A DNA stretch of 64,000 nucleotides, taken from assembly GCF_017654505.1 (NCBI RefSeq), contig NC_054552.1:30230915-30294914 (forward strand). The letters are read 5' to 3'. Origin of the DNA: Polyodon spathula (lineage: Eukaryota > Chordata > Actinopteri > Acipenseriformes > Polyodontidae). A program made the translations under genes and the position numbers. Below are positions 59,851 to 64,000 of the stretch, one piece after another; position 1 is the first letter of the stretch, and each line of letters opens with the position of its first letter. The notes under the pieces are model-generated. The model was not told where the DNA came from. It ran no database searches and saw nothing but the letters and a program-made list of their open reading frames with translations.

Positions 59851-61659
59851 AGGAGGCCATATTTGATTTCTCTTGCTATAATGCACTTATCTTTTGAATT
59901 GCCTTTAATGGTATTTGTGCAGCAATAGCCAAGTACAATGTACATACATAATATATAGCCTCAAATCTCAGTACTCACATGATTTACAGCAGTATAATCT
60001 CACTGCTGATTTATGGGTCTGTTCAACTAAGATACCTCATAAAGAAGCCTGTGTTCTAATGAGGGTGGAAAGTACGTACTTTCTGGCATACTCCATGTGA
60101 CCTGCCAATCTCAGGCATGTTTACTGCTTCAGCGTTTGTCTGTGGTTTATACTACTGTAACTCTTCCATCTAATTTGAATCCAAGACACTCTGTTTTTGT
60201 TGTTAAATTAACATTCTTAAATAATATATTTGTTTATTATTTCTACTTCATTGGAGGAGATCTGGCGAAGCACCACATAATTTAGCCCTTTGCGCATTTT
60301 TATAGAGTTTGTATGATGTGATCTTCTAGTTGATTAATTTGACAAAACGGTGGATTATTTCACTGATTCAACATTTTGTTGCTCATCCATTAGTTTAATA
60401 TTTTGACTGTACGGTTTCGTTGGCAGCCTGTACATTATGTTTTTGTCTGAACAGGCAGTGCGTGCAAAGGGTGCGTATATTTTCTTGCTTGTCATTTTTA
60501 ACATTCCAAATGTGTTGTCACTTGAGAACATTTTATAGACATGTGGAAACCTGGTGTTCTATATGCGTCGCTTATAGATGTGTGGCAAGAATTCTATTAG
60601 TTACTGCTGCAATTCAGTCTGGTTAGGTATGACATTGTAAAGAACAAACAAGAGGATTTATGTTTTTTAGTGTCTAACCATACCTGTTTATGATATAAGG
60701 AATATATCAAATCCAAAAATCAAATCCAAAAATGGAGAACCCACATCCTCCCAGTGAAAAAAGTCTTTGCAATGTATGTCTCCACTTGTAATTATTTCTC
60801 TTTTGATTTCTATGAAACATTGCCTTCTTTGTGGTATAGACTTTTTCCATGCACCCCACCCAGTGGGTAATCTATGTTTTTGATAACAACCCCCAGTGCA
60901 CATTTTATTGGTATCAAATGTTGACAGGGTAATTGTTAAAAAGCTCAACTTTGTTTGAAAGGGATCTGCTCATTACAATCCTAAAATGGAACGCCGCATC
61001 TCATTTTTGTGCAATCTCAGATCTACAGCGAAGCAGAATTAAATGTGCAATGGGGCTGGTTCTTAAGCCCTGAGGGTCAAAAATCAGAGTGATGTATTTA
61101 TTTAAAATACACATTTTCCGACTTTTTTTCCCCATTTACACCCACCCTTGAGTAATCGAACAAAACTGAAACTGAAGTGTGGAATGAATTTTGACAACAA
61201 AACACACTTTTTAAACAAACGATTTAACCAAACGAGATACTGCATCTGTTTTCCAGTGGTTTGGGACTTTCTTGGAGGAAACTATTTCTAATCTAAGCTT
61301 GAGATCTCCTAAGCCTCTTATTCCACAGATCTTGTTTTGAATGTTTAAGTGAAGAGTGTAAAGCTACAGTGCATATCAATAGCACGTGTTTTGAAATAAT
61401 ATAGTGCTAGGAACAGCAAAGTACAAGTTAAATGTGCACCCAGTAAACGAATACTGGATATCTGCGGGTCAGTTCCATTTATCTTGCAGGTGCCTGCACT
61501 TCAAATGTCATTCAAAAGGGCAACCCTGTAAAAACACATAGCGGTACTATTATATAACTGGCCCAACTGTTTTGAATTCTTCTCTGTTATGTTGTTTGTT
61601 ATTAGAGTTTTTTCCCCCCCAGTATTGTTTAGTCTGGGAACTGTTTGCTATGGCATGTT

Positions 61660-61695
<36 letters not shown>

Positions 61696-64000
61696 AATTG
61701 CATTCCATATCAAAGTTCAACTCAGCGCAAATTAATATAGTGTAACAGAGAACCCCAAATGCACCAGCAACCTTGTAGTGGGGTATGTACTGGTGATGCA
61801 TACGTAAATGAGCCATCACATTTTAAACCTGTTTAACCCTTTCTTCCCCTTGTTGCAACAAAAAGAGGCTTCGCTTTGAGAAACCCGGGGATGTCCAGCA
61901 CTCTTTTTAGACTGTCCGAGCTGGTTGAGGGGGCATTCCAGCTGAGTATGCTACTGCAGCAATTGTGTCTGTTGTCTGCAGTGGCTTTTTTGTTGCTGTG
62001 ATTTAAGCCGGTGTAAATCTGTTCTTGAATTTATAATCCAGCAAGATCCCAATAATATGGTATTCTAGTTGCCAACTAGTACTGCTCACAAGCAAACAAG
62101 AAGATAAACATTCCTTGTTCCTGATGTCCTGGAGTGAGCTCTGTATGGACTGGTACAGTAGCTATTAGAAACCGTATTCATGCTGATTTTTTTATCAAGG
62201 ACAGTACAACCTGAAAGAAAGTCTTTCTTTGACTGGATTAACCTTCAAAGTACCACTAATCCGTCAATTGATGTCATTTCATTCACACACAGCACTTTCA
62301 TCTTGCTTTTATTATAAAGTTCTGAATTTTGGCAATGGCCAAGAATCAGCTTTTTAAAACACACGTGGCAGCAGTTCTAAAAAATCACACTCAACCCCAG
62401 AAACAAACAGTGTGGTAAAAAGCTTCAGGACATCGCGAAAACAAAATCGCTTTGACTTAACCTTTTCATGCACTCTATAAAACAAACGTTGGATTTTTAA
62501 TTGACGCTCGTTGGGTTTTTGAACACAACATTTAGATTAAAAACAAATATCCAATTCATATGCTGTGCTCTTTGCTGTGGCTGCCCCTGGCATCATAGCC
62601 ACTGTACTAGGGATGTCACGCAATTTCTTAAACTAGAGAAAATTAGTGAAAAGCAGAAACCACAGACCCAGGGAACTCAGCAGTGATACAGTACAGCACT
62701 AAAGAGGTTGACTACTCTGACTAAAGCAGTAGAAAGCTCCATGTATCCTCCTATATGCAAGCAAAAATGCCTCTGGGCAGATCCTTACTATTAAATAACT
62801 TTTTAACACCTGTTGCTTTCATTGGGTAGCATTGGGGCACTTTCTGATTTTTAGATTGGATTGTGTTCAATTCTTAAATTGCAGCTCTTTGGTAGTAAAA
62901 ACTTTCCAGTACCTTTTTATATAACAGTCAGGTTACAACTAAAAGCAGGACAAAAAGTATAGATGCTGTTTTTAGTATATATGTTTTCTGGTTACTCTGG
63001 GCGTGGACAGTGGTGTGTGCAATTGCAGGTTCGCTAATGTAATTCTATCTCCCACTCTTCAAACCCTTAATATGTTTCCATAGCAACAAAAGAAGGCAGT
63101 GATTTGTATCTGTGCTACAGCATTTTTAATTTTTTTTTTTTTTATTATTTGTATAAGAAAATCTTCCCTTAGAATTTTTCGCAGTTGTGGAGGGAGATTC
63201 TGATTGTCTGCTGCTATGCTCGATTACGCAGGAGGTCTATAGCATTGGTAAAGATACTGTACCCTGGGGGCTGAGTACTGCTTTTATCACTTGTTGAATA
63301 AGACCCTTTGGCAGTAAGCCAGCTGACTTCAAACCTCTACTGATACCCTGGAAACATTCAGTATCATGTTAAGATATTCGGCATTGTGAACAACATCATT
63401 AAATACAGTGGGGTCTTACACTGCTGTCTATATTGAAGCCTCTGGTATGGATGGGCTCCTTGTACTGTATGGTGATCTACAGCAGGAAAAACAAGTCCAG
63501 CATTTATCCAACTTGAGTTTCACATTGAAGAGTTCAGATGGTCTCAGCTGTAGTGCACACCATGTACTGTACAAAGTTCATTCAATGGGATTTACCAGGT
63601 AATCTAAAAATACATGCTACTGTATTCAGACATTGGTTTATTTGCCAGCTTTAGCAGAGAGAAATGGGTAAAAGATGAGCAAGAGGGAGAGCCAGACAGT
63701 GAATACAAGCCAAATGATGATGCAATTTGGTACATTCTTTGGCATGTTAAATGTTCACTAATTGCTGTTGAGATGCTGTGTGTAAGGACTTCACCTTCTA
63801 CTTAACCTTGGCTAAGCATAAGATTATATAGAGTAATTGGAATACTGAGAGCACCTCAATATCTGCTGGCTGTTTACTAGTGCTGCAAACATTAAAACTG
63901 TATAGAATTCTTTGTTTAAGTTAGCAATGACATGGACATTGTGAAATTAGCTCAAATCAATCGAAGACACCTAAAAGGAGGGAATCCGTGTGTGCTGATA

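Larger units (their letters stand above)
58760..64000. other. Region after the last recognised pseudogene exon
   Basis: I looked for the remaining family exons (QYQPVV, NFNKxDWIRVG and GCERVKI-type motifs) and found none. Besides the AT repeat and the SINE there is a T-run of about 30 bases at 61662-61691. Short open frames at 63408-63602 and 63614-63805 have no recognisable features. Confidence 0.5.

Noticed and set aside
63408..63805. Two short + strand open frames near the window end
   Set aside because: They do not match the expected downstream CEMIP-family exons and lack convincing splice sites.

Overview
The window is vertebrate nuclear DNA, most likely from a ray-finned fish. It is AT-rich, has introns up to about 10 kb with GT-AG borders, is full of microsatellites, and carries several old DNA-transposon and SINE remnants. 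Large introns plus a GC-rich tRNA-derived SINE of a type I associate with sturgeons and paddlefish suggest a non-teleost (acipenseriform-like) fish. That is inference only.

All four gene models lie on the + strand. (1) 2257-9752: the last seven coding exons of ARNT2, the bHLH-PAS transcription factor, followed by a 3' UTR to about 10.8 kb. (2) 21637-34592: complete three-exon ABHD17C, a depalmitoylating serine hydrolase of 295 residues with an intact Ser-Asp-His triad, plus a long 3' UTR to about 36.5 kb. (3) 40589-42311: a two-exon open reading frame of 264 residues that I cannot assign to any family. Its splice sites agree in phase and it has no lesion. (4) 46877-58759: at least 14 exons of a cell-surface hyaluronidase homologue (CEMIP/CEMIP2 family) carrying two in-frame stops, several frameshifts, a lost splice acceptor and a lost donor. 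I read it as a fairly recent pseudogene. Its exons beyond 58759 are not visible in the window.

The gene order ARNT2 - ABHD17C - CEMIP-family matches human 15q25. The sister pair ABHD17B - CEMIP2 sits on human 9q21. The broken gene is therefore in the CEMIP position by synteny, but its sequence and domain spacing look more like CEMIP2. These neighbours share ancestral linkage, not an operon or a pathway.

Mobile elements include a degenerate hAT transposon whose first ORF matches the zinc finger of the domesticated protein CGGBP1 (ARNT2 intron), a 448-bp foldback element with arms of about 190 bp, a TA-flanked MITE family with three copies, a 94-bp palindromic MITE with two copies, a 322-bp hAT-type MITE with an 8-bp target duplication, and SINE pieces. 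The long stretches 10.9-21.4 kb, 22.1-31.8 kb, 36.5-40.5 kb and 58.8-64 kb hold no further exons that I could support.
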